64,000 bases of DNA from Lineus longissimus. Taxonomy: Eukaryota > Nemertea > Pilidiophora > Heteronemertea > Lineidae. The stretch covers positions 6,289,501 to 6,353,500 of the forward strand of contig NC_088325.1 of assembly GCF_910592395.1 (NCBI RefSeq), written 5' to 3'. A program made the position numbers and the translations under genes. Of this stretch, positions 31,445 through 44,202 are shown piece after piece (within the stretch, counting starts at the first letter, position 1; each line of letters starts with the position of its first letter). The notes under the pieces are model-generated. The model was given only the letters and a program-made list of their open reading frames with translations, was not told where the DNA came from and did not search any database.

Positions 31445-32490
31445 GAGGGATTGGGGTGGTTAGGTCCTCTCATTCCCAGCTGCCAGTCACAGTCTGGTAA
31501 ATTTTTGTCTCAAGTATGAATTTTGGCAATGATCATGGGTCGGGGTCCTATCATTCCCAGCCACGAGTCACAATCTGGTAACTTTTTGTCTCACGTATGA
31601 AGTTTGGCAGTGATCATGGGTCGGGGTCCTATCATTCACAGCCACGAGACACAATCTGGGAACTTTTTGTCTCACATATAAAGTTTGGCAGTGATCATGG
31701 GTCGGGGTCCTATCATTCACAGCCGCGAGTCACAATCTGGTAACTTTTTGTCTCACGTATGAAGTTTGGCAGTGATCAGGGGTCGGGCTCCTATCATTCC
31801 CAGCCACGAGTCACAATCTGGTAACTTTTTGTCTCACGTATGAAGTTTGGCAGTGATCATGGGTCGGGGTCCTATCATTCCCAGCCGCGAGTCACAATCT
31901 GGTAACTTTTTGTCTCACGTATGAAGTTTGGCAGTGGTCATGGGTCGGGGTCCCATCATTCCCAGCCGTAAGTCACAATCAGGTAACTTTTTGTCTCACA
32001 TATAAAGTTTGGCAGTGATCAGGGGTCGGGGTCCTATCATTTCCAGCCACGAGTCACAATCTGGTAACTTTTTGTCTCACGTATGAAGTTTGGCAGTGGT
32101 CATGGGTCGGGGTCTCATCATTCCCAGCCGTAAGTCACAATCAGGTAACTTTTTGTCTCACATATAAAGTTTGGCAGTGATCAGGGGTCGGGGTCCTATC
32201 ATTCCCAGCCACGAGTCACAATATGGTAATTTTTTGTCTCACGTATGAAGTTTGGCAGTGATCATGGGTCGGGGTCCTATCATTCACAGCCACGAGTCAC
32301 AATCTGGTAACTTTTTGTCTCACATATAAAGTTTGGCAGTGGTCATGGGTCGGGGTCCCATCATTCCAAGCCGTAAGTCACAATCAGGAATTTTTTTGTC
32401 TCACATATAAAGTTTGGCAGTGATCAGGGGTCGGGGTCCTATCATTCACAGCCACGAGTCACAATCTGGTAACTTTTTGTCTCACGTATG
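31445..32490. repeat. 81 bp satellite array, about 13 copies
   Basis: The unit CAATCTGGTAACTTTTTGTC ... GTTTGGCAGTGATCATGGG ... CCTATCATTCCCAGCCACGA repeats with an exact 81 bp step. A variant (GCCGTAAGTCACAATCAGG with CATATAAAG) starts at 31,965, 32,127 and 32,370, spacings of two and three units, so multi-unit blocks were copied. The first units are the most diverged. It is not a CRISPR array: there are no unique spacers. Confidence 0.95.
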
Positions 32491-33410
32491 GGCCCACTCA
32501 TTGTTAATTCAAGAAGCGGATAATAGACGGCGAAAGCATCTGGCCAACTGTGAACTGTCTACTGTGTAAGTGGAAAATGGAGACAGTGAAGAGTTCACTG
32601 TTTTGTGCGGAGAATGCTCTGCCTGTTGACAGTGAATTCGGGCATACTTTATAGACACATGTTGTTCAGCGCCTATTCACTCTAAGGAGCTTTTAGTCAA
32701 AACAGACAAAACTGCCGTGAATATGTCAATCGCCCGGCATTCGCAAAAATTATGTACTTCAGTATTATATTTGGACATTTGATTGCGTAACGGATTTGTT
32801 TACACGCTGGGCGAGCACCATTAAAGCTAGTCGGCGTAGTATTGATTGAGAAAAGCAGCGAAAAACGGTACCTTGAAAAATGATTCAAAGGTTTGTCCAA
32901 GTATGTCCGGGTTAAAAAAAAACACAAGAAGCGTTTGGCGTCATTAGCTTACCCCTGTGTCATATGGAAGGAAACCTTCGCAAACAAAAACTGTTGATCT
33001 TCTCTTCTCTATATTCAATCGGTCAGCCACTTCAATTTGATAGCGTACTCGACACGATTATGTACATTTACAATCAGACAATTGATATGAACTGAACAAA
33101 GGACAAAACACTGAAAAGCGATTCAAAATGTTAGCCGAAGTATTGGCTTGTACCAAGTGTATTTTGAAGCAAAGAGAGAAATCTGTTCCAGGATTGACGG
33201 TCTCAACAATTGTCTTTGTGTCAGGTTTTATACACTTTTGGAATACACAACAGATTAAGTTTCTGCCAATCCATTCCTCCTCCAGCGTGTTGATTATGCC
33301 CGCGATCATTTTGTACGTGATCAATCAAAGATTGTTGCTCGTCTGGTTGAACCTCATTTTGATTATCTCCATCTGGGCGGTAACCATTGCCTGAAGAAAA
33401 ATTGGTTGGT
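32491..33410. other. Stretch without recognised gene
   Basis: Bases 32,545-32,640 share short words with the 29,707 hairpin (ACTGTCTACTGTGT, GTTCACTGTTTTGTGCG). Two overlapping open frames of 88 codons on opposite strands (33,058-33,324 and 33,128-33,394) have no domain I know. The plus-strand one is hydrophobic with possible membrane segments, but there is no splice or homology support. Confidence 0.4.
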
Positions 33411-33496
33411 ATATCACCATTTGGAGTAAAACAATTTCCTTTACATTATATCACGATAAGATGGATAAAGAAACTGACGAAATTTAGTAGTTAACA

Positions 33497-33965
33497 AACC
33501 TATCGGCCTCAGGTTCACAATTAGATTGGTTAGACCACAGGCCACTGAAACCTAGGTACTGTTTTATAGCTTGATATACTTTTGGCACATTGCCATTGCA
33601 AGTTATTATTTACCAGGTATTGAAACAACCAATGAAAAAGCTCGTGACACATGACATACAAAATGGTGGACGAACCAGAAAATGTAAACAGCGAGATTTC
33701 AACATGAAAATTGTCAACAAAAAACCTTTACAGACTTGGTCTTCTCTTGCAAAATATTGGATACATAATTTCAAACATGGGGATGACGAAGGTATAGTGT
33801 TCATTAAAAATAAAGCAATCTCACGGACCAAAACTCTACCGTAGTCGTTTCAGTATTCAGCTTTCAGCCCTTAGATTCAAATTTTACCCAGTTACGAAAA
33901 TCAATGACGCAATACTTTATAAGAACACGTCGAAATTATCCTCAAAAATAAGAAATAAATTGTAA
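33497..33965 (+). repeat. Dispersed repeat family R1, copy 2
   Basis: It matches copy 1 at 3,412-3,800 in the same orientation and copy 3 at 51,650-52,010 in reverse. This copy extends further to the right with copy 3 (GACGCAATACTTTATAAGAAC) than with copy 1. Confidence 0.75.
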
Positions 33966-34189
33966 TAAACATATAAAATGTCCACACGTGAAATTTAGCG
34001 AAAATCACCAGGTTTGTCAATCACGTTCTATTTTACAATTCAGCATTTGTTGCCACTTATATCGTGCTCGGTGGCTGCTGAGTGGTGAAGGATCAGGGAA
34101 AACTATTATCGAGTTCTATCAAAGTCACGCCGCATACACTATCGGTGGAAAAACATTTGCGGTACATATTACAAGCAATTTTTTTAACG

Positions 34190-35790
34190 TCGAGTGAAAA
34201 AAAAATTAAGCGTTCAGTCAAAAGAAATTATTTTAAGACAAATTTCAAACAACGCTGGTTTGATCTCGTCAAAGGCTGCTCTTGAACGCGTCATATATTT
34301 CCACTCGCAGCCATGACTATAGCGTGTGTGTTAGGATTACGAATATTTTTTGGTGGCATGTCAGCACCCTACCTAGTGCAGGTTGTGCATGGTCAGAATC
34401 ACCATCATTAAATGGAGCAGGTTCATCAGGGGGACCCCTTCCTTCTTGTTGATCATCATTGCCTGCTGCAAATGAGAGCATTGTTACAACATGAAATGTA
34501 TCCATATCTACAATTTGATAATGACGTTTAAACAGAATGTATTGATCTGAATGCAAAATTGATTACGAAGAGTGGATAATTATGTATCCAACTCTAGAAT
34601 GTAACAGTAACTTTAAAGCAGAATACTATGAACTGAATGCAAAATTAACATACCATTATATCGCGATCGGGTGGATAAAGAAACCTGGCGAAACTTAATG
34701 GCTAATAACAACTACGATTTTCAGTCTATGGCAATGTCATTTAATGGATAAAAAGTCATGATTATTCGTTACTTCATTCTAAAGTTTGGTGAAGATTGGC
34801 GTGATAGGTTTAGATTTATTGTAAATTTAAAACAATGTATCAAGGTATACATGCTTCCCGAAATTGGTGGCTTGCATTGGAACTAACTTGTTCCCCCTTG
34901 TCAGTCATTAAAGGCATTCAAGTGTGTTGGTCAACCACGACTCTCTCCTTTGTCCCTCCACTATAATGCCTAGTTTCCCATTATGACATCACTATTTTGG
35001 ACATTTCTGGAAAGGTGTACACTGTGCCCAAATATCACATTGCTGTTTTTGTCTCACAGAACGCTGTATCTTAAAAGGCACCAATCTGCGACCAAATTAT
35101 GAATCCTATTAAAACTATTGTATTTACCAATCTGCATTTTCCACACTCTTTGTGTTATTATCCTTTTGGTGAACAGGTGTCGCCTGAAACACCTCCAGGA
35201 AACGTCTCCCGGACCACCTTTTGGACAAGTTTTATTCAATTTGAAATCCAATAGGGACTAACAACCTCTTCTGCACCAAATTTTCGAATGACCTTGAAAT
35301 CCCTGATAGTTACACAAAAAAGGAATTCGATCGGGAGTTTAAAAACCCTTGACGTTAGGGCCTGTTTCTATCAACCCGTTATAAATCATGAACAAACAAA
35401 TGTTCAAGTCGAGTGAAAGAAAAATCAAGCATTCGGTCTAAAGAAATGTGTTTTAGTTATGATTCAAACACTACTAGTAATGATATGTCAAAGGCTCATA
35501 TACTTTCCACCCGCAGACATCGCTAGCATGTGTGTTAGAATAATTTTTTTAGCTGGTATATCGATCAGCACCTCTTTCTAGGGCATCTTGTGAAGGACAA
35601 GCATCACCATTGTCACGTTGATCAGGTGGCAGTGGTTGAAACGTGCCGCCTTCATTGCCTTCTGCAAATGAGAGCATTCTGAGAATATGAAATGTATCCA
35701 TAGCTATAATGTGATAATGACGTTTAGATAAGCAGAATGTAATGTCCTGAATGCAAAACTGATTACGAACAGTGCATAATTAATTTGAAC
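34190..35790. repeat. Tandem segmental duplication, 1.2 kb step
   Basis: The blocks at about 34,190-34,600 and 35,405-35,790 are diverged copies, 1,200 bp apart at the anchor ATGCAAAA-TGATTACGAA. Their minus-strand reading includes ATGGATACATTTCAT, then a TCATTTGCAG acceptor-like string before a small acidic frame. The first copy has a donor-like CTAG|GTAGGG (34,376). These could be duplicated small exons (about 34,376-34,467 in the first copy) of a minus-strand host gene. Upstream, 33,441-33,500 also resembles 34,649-34,710, so the step may extend left. Confidence 0.6.
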
Positions 35791-36450
35791 AGCTTCTTGG
35801 TATCAAAGTCAATATCATGTACACAACAAACGCCTTGGCCGATCGATCTTCTGGTCATGGTGTCTTTGATACCTACCTATATTAGGGAAGAACCACGATC
35901 CAATACGTTTTCCTAAGGCTGGACGAATGGTATTGAGAAGATTGTTACCCGAAACAACTCAAACACGTGGTAGAACCCTAATTACTAACCAATTGGATCC
36001 TGCGTATCTAGACGTTTTGCCAATGATTATTAAGGTGACATACTTGAATTAGAATAATATTGTAAAATAGGCTTATTTATAACAATTCAAACCGAAAGTA
36101 AATCTATAATTACTGAATTCCTCACTCTACAGGGTGGATCAATAAAAAGGTAATCATGTAACAAACAGCTTTATTTCTCTGATGGGTATTAATGTCATGG
36201 CTATTTCATTGCATGTATGATAAAGTAAGAAGTATAGGCCCTTTCCATTGATCTTCATATCAGCCATTCGCCCACGGATGACTGCACACCATTGTCTTTA
36301 AAATGACATGCAGAAATCATATTTTTCCAAGTCACCTGTTCCATTATTTTCATGTTGTATTATTGAGGCGTGTCCCTGGTGCATTTTGAGTGCGTACATG
36401 AATTACATGTGAAAGTTGAGTGCCTTACCAGATTATCAGTTTATTAAGCG
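35791..36450. other. Stretch without recognised gene
   Basis: No coding, RNA or transposon signal was recognised. Confidence 0.4.
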
Positions 36451-36656
36451 CCAACACCTTCAACATGACCGGCTCCACCTGTTTGGAAACAGGTCGCATG
36501 TCTTTAATTGCTCTTCTAACCATAGGCCAGTGCCCTCACGAAGAATTCAGCAGGAAGTGGACATTCTTCTTGCGGACCCGGCCATGGTTAGAAGAGCACT
36601 TCAAGACCTGCGACGTCGTTGTGAGCTCTGTTTTCAAAGTTGAAGGTGTTGACTCT
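36450..36656. repeat. ~200 bp imperfect palindrome
   Basis: The left arm has CCAACACCTTCAAC, GCTCTTCTAACCAT and CGAAGAATTC. The right arm has their complements in reverse order: AAGAATGTCC side, ATGGTTAGAAGAGC and GTTGAAGGTGTTG. Arms of about 100 bp are joined with almost no loop. Open frames of ~75 codons cross it but look accidental. It may be a MITE or a hairpin RNA source. Confidence 0.7.
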
Positions 36657-38200
36657 TTGTAGGTTAGTCTACGTATCAACCGGTTCTGGGAAAAATAGTA
36701 CCCGGAAATACATGTAAATCATTTCTACGCTTCCATAAGATTGGAAACCATGGTGATGTTTTGCTATCTCACAGGCAGAAAATAAACTTCTCTGTCTTTT
36801 TCTCTTGCACGATTGGCCCAAGCGGCAAGATACGCAGGATCTGATTGGCTAGTAATTCGGGTTCCACCACTTCAGAATTCAATATTGAATTTTGAATTTT
36901 GAATTTTGAATGAGCATTCTGGGCTTTCGTAGGTTTCGTAACCCTAACGAATAGCTACGAACAACGTAGTACAAAGTATGTGAATGTTCTTTATTGACGA
37001 CTTCTTTTCGAAAGTTTCCCCGATTCCTCGTAAAAATTAGTACATAAGATGATTTACGAGTGTCGCGTAAATGAATTAGCACATGGCTTTATGACACGAC
37101 AGACCTTCGTCGTTCATACTTTGTCGTTCGTAGGGGTTGCGAAACCTGCCTGTGATCATTGATTAAACTTACCGAAGCAGATAATAATATAAAGAACAAT
37201 ACAACCGAGGAGGCATACGATAATAATTAAGGAAATGTCTGTTGATGTAAACCTAGAAGAGGTGGCAGAGGTTGTCGAGTCCGGAGTTTCCGATGTGGAA
37301 AGTGGCGAGTCTAAAATGAAAAGAAGATGAAGCCGAAAATGGGCAATGGATATCGCTCAAGACACATGTTATCCTCCATTTTGCCAAGAATCAAATAGGG
37401 AAAACGTTCTCCTGTGAGTTGGGAAAATCTTTGTTGCTGGACTTTTAACAAAATATCGTTGTGTTCATCTGAAAAAGGCTCTTCCAGTATAATTCATTAC
37501 GCCTCTATTGTGTTGCCCTTGACCTTTTCTTGGGTATATTTTTATCTTCCTTCATGATACCAAGCTCAGCTTCACAATGGAGAAAGCGCAGTTCCATATA
37601 TGGGCCACCCTCACATAACTTTTACAAACATATGTTGCTCTTCTTTGTGAGGTGATTCAAATGCAAAATGATAGCAATATTTAGCAAACATACTTTATAT
37701 CATGTGGGAAAATATACGGGTTTTATATTAGGAAAGAAGGATATGTGTTACCAATGTCTAGTTTTTTTTCCATTCCAAATTCGGCTTGCAAAAACACAAT
37801 CCATTACCTTTGCAAGCTTCAATGACAAAAATAAAAATGAGAATCAATAAGTAGACGGGAACATTGCACTGTATACTTATGTATAAAAATATATGTTGAT
37901 TTGGAGAATATAGATATTTGTCATGGTTAAAATCAGCTGTGACCCTAGAGAGGTGAAGTTCCCTTGTTTACTTTTAACATCAGTATCATAATACCATTAT
38001 GGTTTAAATGCGTAACATTTGTATGTGCGATATAAGCGACATAATATTATGGCTTACAATGGTAAAGTACACAAGAATCTTAATTCGTCGATTGAAAAAA
38101 TCTGAATATCTTCGCGGCGGAATATTTTCGCGACTACAACCTACTCGAAAAATCTGCGACAATATCTAGCTTGCAATTTGTTCTGTTCTACAATATATAC
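36657..38200. other. Stretch without recognised gene
   Basis: At 36,878-36,912 a TTTTGAATT run and the following CTGGGCTTTCGTAGG resemble one end of the palindromic element at 50.0-50.4 kb, so half a copy may lie here. The rest shows no coding signal. Downstream exons of the FN3 gene would be expected to the left, but none was recognised. Confidence 0.4.
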
Positions 38201-38518
38201 CTGGTGTCGTTCCATATGCCATATTGCTGAAGTCACTCTTAGGAGACCCCGGATGAGAATTGTTGCTGAGCACCCGAAACACATATGTGACATTGGACTT
38301 AAGACCCGTAACCTTGTAACGGACTGTTTTCTTTTGACCTGTATCAGCTATTCCTCCTTGAGGCACTTCTGAGGCAACATCCCAATTATCTGCAAGCTTC
38401 TTGTACTGGACGTAAAATGTCTGCTCCGCATTGCCATCAAATTCCGAGATCCACTCAACAGTCGCTGCCACAGCGGTTAAATTGAACACTTTGAGGTGGC
38501 TGGGTGCAAATGGTAGAC
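38201..38518 (-). CDS. Fibronectin type III exon of a host gene
   Basis: The minus strand reads an FN3 domain: PFAPSHLKVFNLTAVAATVE, FYVQYKKLADNWD, VTGLKSNVTYVFRVLS (the usual L...T.Y.FRV pattern) and SNMAYGTTPG. The exon is 318 bp, starts after TTTCAG and ends before GTATAT. Both borders are in phase 1, as is common for single-exon extracellular domains. The upstream partner is probably the exon at 42,785-42,986, whose donor is also in phase 1. The product would be a secreted or cell-surface protein; its ligand is unknown. Confidence 0.8.
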
Positions 38519-40985
38519 CTGAAACGTGTTAGCAGTTATAATTGTATATGCGAAAGAATAAAGCCAACATGTTAAGCTTGTTGATTTGTTCAACTTCTTC
38601 ATGGTATTTGCAGTTTACTTACAGTTGGTGGCTGGGGCAGCCTGCTCTATTCTTGCCAACCTCCGATACATGGTACATATTGAGCAAGACTGTTGCGTTA
38701 AGTTGCTAAACAAGGTTGACAAAAAAATTAAACAGACGCAAAACAGGCCTGTCTGTGGTTTTGAGTGCTACCAGATCTCAAAGAGACGAATGATACAATT
38801 TAGTTTACATACACCGAGTTCTAGTATAATATGGAGAGGAATTCCAAAATGCAGATAACTGTTCTTGCAAGGCAGACTTTGATATACTCGTTCAAACTAG
38901 AAGGCCTATGGAATGTAAAATCAGAGGAATACATTATCTAAAGATGAATTATCCATACACAGTGTAGGTCATTTCATCTTATCCTCACTCTTCTGAGTTT
39001 CATATGGTTGCTCTGTTGTGTACATTCAGCAGCCAAAGTACTGCGGGTTTGCCTAGCCACGGTTAACTTTCACCTTCATTATCAAACACAGTGCTGTTAA
39101 GTACATATACCCGACAATTTGTATCCAGTATTTACACGCGTTCTTAAAATACTACAACACTCTATAATAAGTGGAATAGCTTTTGTTTTACTGGCTCGAA
39201 ATCATATACAGCAAATTTTCTGAGGAGAGTGGTCGAGATATCTTGGCCTGTTTCAATAATGATGGCGTTAACTTAACTTAGCGTTATCCTTCATCTTTAA
39301 GAACTGTGCCCTGACCATTAATTTCCCAACGTTTCTTTGCCCTGTCCAGAGAATTCTTCACGCCGTGACTGATCAAAGGTCCCAAGAGACCACCCCATGG
39401 GGAAAATAGCGAATCGGAGCTTGTACATGTTGTAGGTTGCAACTGGCTCATGAATTTTGGGCTGTTGATACCACCACTAAGCAAAATGTGAGAAATGTTT
39501 GCTGTTGACATTATAATGAATACACATCTACCGCAATTCTTAGATCGTTCTCATCACTATAATTTATATTGTATGTTTGTTTAACCTCATAAATCATACG
39601 TGTATCTCATGCAGAGTAAATAATTTTGTTCCATCATTGTTTCGCACCTCAGCTCAGTTTGTAGCTGAAATAAAAAGGGCTTCATCATGGCTTCCAGTTA
39701 ATTGCCCAAGAGAGTTGTTGGATCAAAGGAAACTTGCCGTGACCTGACTTTTTATTTGAAAGACTCTGATTCAAGTTACAACACATCTAACCTACAGGTA
39801 CGTCAGTTAAGTGCATTTGGGAGCAATCACAGTATGTCGAAACAAGAACTAGTTTTATTCAACCTCCCCCGCCGCCGCCCCCCTGCAGTCTGCAGTCTGC
39901 ACAGTCTCATTAGGGGGGGGGGGGGGGGGGGAGTCACCTTGTACGGGTAACAAGTGTTGGTAGGATTTAATGTCCTATTGCCAACATGTACACTCAATAT
40001 ATACACTGCACCGCACTGCACTGTGGTCAGCACATTCACGCACAGACCATTCATGTTATCATTTACAGCACAATTGTCGAACCGTAAACCAAACATTCGC
40101 GATCAAAGAGCTCAGCGAATTGTTAGAATACTAAGTCTCACTCCCAGTTTGTGACGATGATTTGTAGCTGAAAATCGTGATTTTTTGGAAGAATTTTCTT
40201 ACAAACGGCAGACGCTTTTTGCGTTGTTGTTGTGGTAGTTTTTTCCGAGGTGCCACTTATGATCACAAGAGGTTACCTATATACCTCGATGTATGTTTTA
40301 GGTCCAACCTCTATCTTCCCACACCACATTTTTTAAAAATATCAATTCTTAGCGATTAATACCAAATTATATTTTGATTAGAGATCATGATTTGAGTCTT
40401 GAACAATCCTGCAGACTTTACGATGCGAAATATAGTCGTTTCTGTTTTAGACTCAAACATTGAGGTTAATGTGCGTGCAGTTGCCAACGATCTCGGTTTT
40501 TTTCTCTCTAAAATACCATCTGTTTAATTGGTTTATTAAACAAAGTAGGCCCAATGCCCTTAAAAGCCTCGATTAACCCATTTCGGAGTAGCACCTATTT
40601 CCACCAAAATACAAAAAGCGATCGTTAGCATTTGCAATGCACATGTGGCTATATTGTACAAGAACATTTTTTTCAGGTAATTAGTCCACAAAACAGAAAC
40701 TTGTAACAAAAAAGAAAATAATGCGTGACGAACGCCAGTTACAGCTTTTGTTATTATAATTCATTTCATTCCAGTAACTGCCTACATGTAACAACCCGGA
40801 GCTGTTCGGATATTCTGTGATCACCTCTGGTCAATTACTATCTCTGACTGACCGACCATGTGAACCGAAAACTGCATTGAACTAAACTTTGAAAACACTA
40901 AATAATGTATGACCATGGTGACGAAGGGACTAAATCTGCATGTATGGTGTGGATGAAGCATATTGCAAGCTGTGTGTCCAATAAT
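38519..40985. other. Probable intron, part 1
   Basis: This lies between the FN3 exon and its likely upstream exon. It holds a run of 19 G at 39,913-39,931. A 75-codon minus frame at 39,284-39,511 ends ALDRAKKRWE-like basic text but has no domain or convincing splice sites. A small exon cannot be excluded. Confidence 0.4.
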
Positions 40986-40989
40986 TAAG

Positions 40990-41815
40990 AAAACCTGTTT
41001 TTCTTCTTTCAAAACTTAATTTCATGGAAGAAAACCACGTTTTAATTCAGTGAAACTAGTTTTTTATGGAAAAATCATAGGTTTATTATAAAAAAACACG
41101 TTTTCTTGATCAAAAACCAAGTTTTTTGCAAGAAAACTATGTTTTTAAAAATTAAACCTATGCTTCTTCAATAAAAACCTAGTTTCGTAGAAAAAACTTG
41201 GTTTTGTGGAATAGAACCAGGTTATATACTTGTCTTCATCAAAAACTAGTCTTTATTGAAAAAGACCAGGTTATTTCTTACAAAACCTAGTTTCCAATCC
41301 ATATGCTAGAAAACCTAGTCTTTTTACCTCGTCTCCACAGCGGGGCACGCATGGTTCGTCTGGGGGAGAGGTTGGGTTGGAGATCAGGAGCTTTTATTAC
41401 TCCACATGCACAGTGAACCCGTCGACTTTGTTTGAGCGCGCGCAGTTCGTCCCGTGCATGCATGCTGTGCAGATCGAATATCATTCCAGCAGAGAAGAAA
41501 CCCAACAATGTGTCTCTGACCAACTTGCAACTGTAAAAGGAAGCTCCGAATATTGGCTTCATTATCGCCAGAACTAAATGAACTCATGAAAGCAGCAGAA
41601 CAGAAGTACCAAAGTCCCCTGCGCATGCTCGGATCCTTGACAACCCGGGTAAACTGTAACCCCGCCCCAGAAGAGGAGACGAGGTAAAAAGACTAGGTAA
41701 TTCCAGTAAAACCTGGTTTTCTTCTTTCGAAACTTAGTTTCATGGAAGAAAACCAGGTTTTTTTTCAATGAAACTAGGTTTTTATTGAAGAAAACATGGT
41801 TTTCTTGAAACTTAT
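40990..41815. mobile_element. AAAACCTAGTTTTC-rich fold-back element
   Basis: Runs of AAAACTAGGTTTTCTT-like words on both sides (40,990-41,310 and 41,700-41,815) enclose a unique core. The core has 24 bp perfect inverted repeats: ACCTAGTCTTTTTACCTCGT at 41,313 and ACGAGGTAAAAAGACTAGGT ending 41,698. The two outer zones also share a direct repeat (TTCATGGAAGAAAACCA at about 41,022 and 41,741). This resembles the 5.76 kb element in having minisatellite-like arms. It sits in the presumed intron. Confidence 0.7.
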
Positions 41816-42176
41816 ACTTTTTCGAAGAAGACTAAGTTGTTTTTAACAGTTTCGTGTACATGATTATGTGCATTTTTGTAAGGTGCTTCAGCTCTGAAAT
41901 TATTATTTCAATATATGCAATAAGAATTGTACAAGAATCGTGGAAAGAAGATAATTGTGTAGGCTTCTTACACACCTAACAGAATAAATTTGAACAAAGT
42001 AATAACTTTGTTAGGATTTTAGAACAGGTATCATTTGTCCTCTTACATTTTGCACTATTACTATTACTGCATCTTCCAATCGAACCCTCGTAGCATTCTT
42101 CTTGCTTGCACTGTTTTTGCATGAAGTCTGAAGTAGAAAAAAAAGGAATAATCAGACATGGAAAACAGTCAACTGT

Positions 42177-42368
42177 TCCACTCACTCACTCACTCACTCA
42201 CACACACACCCACCCACGCACACACACACACACCCGCTCACTCACTCACTCACTCACTCACTCACTCACTCACTCACTCACTCACTCACTCACTCACTCA
42301 CTCACCCACCCACTCACTCACTCACTCACCCACCCACCCACTCACTCACTCACTCACTCACTCACTCA
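42177..42368. repeat. (CACT)n microsatellite
   Basis: About 190 bp of CACT/CACC tetranucleotides with a CACACA interruption near 42,200-42,235. Open frames reading Thr-His-Ser-Leu repeats are by-products. Confidence 0.95.
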
Positions 42369-42784
42369 GTATCTCTATTAAGAGACAAGTGATGTCCTCA
42401 GCAGAGATGTGTCATGACTAGAGAGATTAAAATGAATGGAAAAAACTAATTTTGGACCAAAAGTAGTGTAATAGAGAGGTTGTCGTTGATAGAGAGGTGA
42501 CTTCTAAGGGAGGTTCCACTGTATCCCTTTAGCAATTTTAACAGATATTATCACCAGACCTCACAAAAAAACATTCATGTTTCTCTCAGGAAGATTCGTA
42601 TGTACATCAGGAAGAATCACTATATCGATAAGGTTACAGATGTCTTCGTCGTTTATTCTCTAAACACAAACAATTTAACCCCATGATTTATATCTGCCAA
42701 ATCATATTAATTTTCATACATGTACTAAATGATACGTCTATATTGAAGATTATGATTAACGGGTGATATTCTCTAAATACTTAC

Positions 42785-42986
42785 CAAGACAATCATGGTG
42801 TCTGCATACTTCTTCACCTATTTTGCAAGTAAACTTACACGGCAAACACTTCTCTAAATGAGTGTAGTGGAACTTTCCTTTGTCGCATGCCCTCTGAAGG
42901 TTTTCTGCCTGTTTGGCATCACAAAATCGGCTATTTAAAAGACAACGCATCATCAATGAGGACAGCAATAATTGTAAGGTTTCCAT
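42785..42986 (-). CDS. Signal peptide and cysteine-rich exon 1 of a host gene
   Basis: The ATG at 42,986 starts a hydrophobic leader (ETLQLLLSSLMMRCLL). A Cys-rich module follows: ACDKGKFHYTHLEKCLPCKF, then TCKIGEEVCRHHDC. Its C...Y...C.PC...C.....C...C spacing resembles small TNF-receptor-type modules. The exon ends at a strong donor (CTTG|GTAAGTA) in phase 1, which fits the phase-1 FN3 exon at 38,201-38,518. I infer a secreted or type I membrane receptor-like protein. The TNF-receptor resemblance is by spacing only. Upstream promoter not identified. Confidence 0.65.
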
Positions 42987-44127
42987 TTTGACACCATTAT
43001 CAAATGAGTCAATCCTTGGGCATAAATATGTTTATATATTGATAAGTCGGTTTAGAAACCGATATCTCATATGGCCCGAATAAGAGTACTTGAGACTCAA
43101 TGTATTGTCTTCATTTCAAGTGCAGCGTGCGTTGTATTATACTGTGTCGACCGACTTCGAACAAGACTCATCGATTGAACCAATTAAAGCTGACACGCAT
43201 TGTACAAAGACCCCAGGGGCCTTGTTAGAAAACTCAAACGCCGGACCACCAAATGTCCAGCTGTACTCGAAACACGATAAACACCCAGCGACTGATGGGC
43301 TCACTTGCTGGCTACACACACAGCAAGTTCGTTGACGAGAGAGGTCACAGACGTTCGATCATGAAAAGTAAAAGAAAGAAAATGATCCCATGAATGTTGT
43401 CAGCGAATTTTTTTTTTAATTTTCTTTTCAGGTAGCACAAGCTTGACCAAATGGCGTATTTTTGTGCCATTTGCACTATCTTTTAGTTTCAAAGATAATT
43501 TCAATACAACATTTTGCCACCTGCTAAAAATAGTTACACTATATCACATGTGTGAACAAATCCCCCTGGCTGTCATTGAATCCTGAATGCAAACATGTAT
43601 TGCTGTTAATTCACACATATTTCTAAATACGTTGATATACTAGTTAGTATTATCATATAAAGCATTTTTTATGCAATTCATGTCATTGTCTATGCCGCTT
43701 TGGGAAAATTTATATCACAGCAATATGACTAAAGGTCAAGAACAAGAATTCAACCCGTAGCAGGCTTTGATTAATGTTCATTTGATTACAAAGATCAATT
43801 TTCCAATTCGTCATAATAATGATTGTATACTAATGATTAATAACATGTGATATCGAGTGTCGTCATCGACATTAGTGTTGAAACTGTCATTAACTAAAGG
43901 TGTCCGGAGTTCGCGGGGTAAACTCACAGGCTTCCCAACATTGTTTTCGTATGCAAATTATTTACTTGAAGCGCATTTCCTACGACAGGTACAATGCCCT
44001 TCCCTCGCCTCAGTAGATATTAAAGCTTCATCAAGTCATACGCAAGTTACTGAATGGAACCCTATTGTCCACATGTTCAGCAGGGCTAATCTAGCTAACT
44101 GATTTGCGCCATACTTATGAATAGGAA
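42987..44127. other. Upstream flank of the cysteine-rich gene
   Basis: Promoter and 5' UTR of the gene at 42,986 should lie at the left end, but no clear TATA or initiator was picked out. Open frames at 43,090-43,335 and the opposite strand have no domain. Confidence 0.4.
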
Positions 44128-44202
44128 ATGAGACAGTTCATTTTCACCATCCGAAAAAATGCAAAAGGGAGGCTGAATCGTTGGTGTGCGAAATCCCCTT
44201 TA

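Noticed and set aside
31445-32490. Regular repeats as a CRISPR-like array
   Set aside because: The 81 bp units are contiguous satellite copies without unique spacers, in an animal genome.
39284-39511. 75-codon minus-strand open frame in the presumed intron
   Set aside because: No domain and no convincing splice sites; length is within chance.
42106-42421. Two plus-strand frames of Thr-His-Ser-Leu repeats
   Set aside because: Product of reading the (CACT)n microsatellite; all frames are open because the repeat lacks stops.
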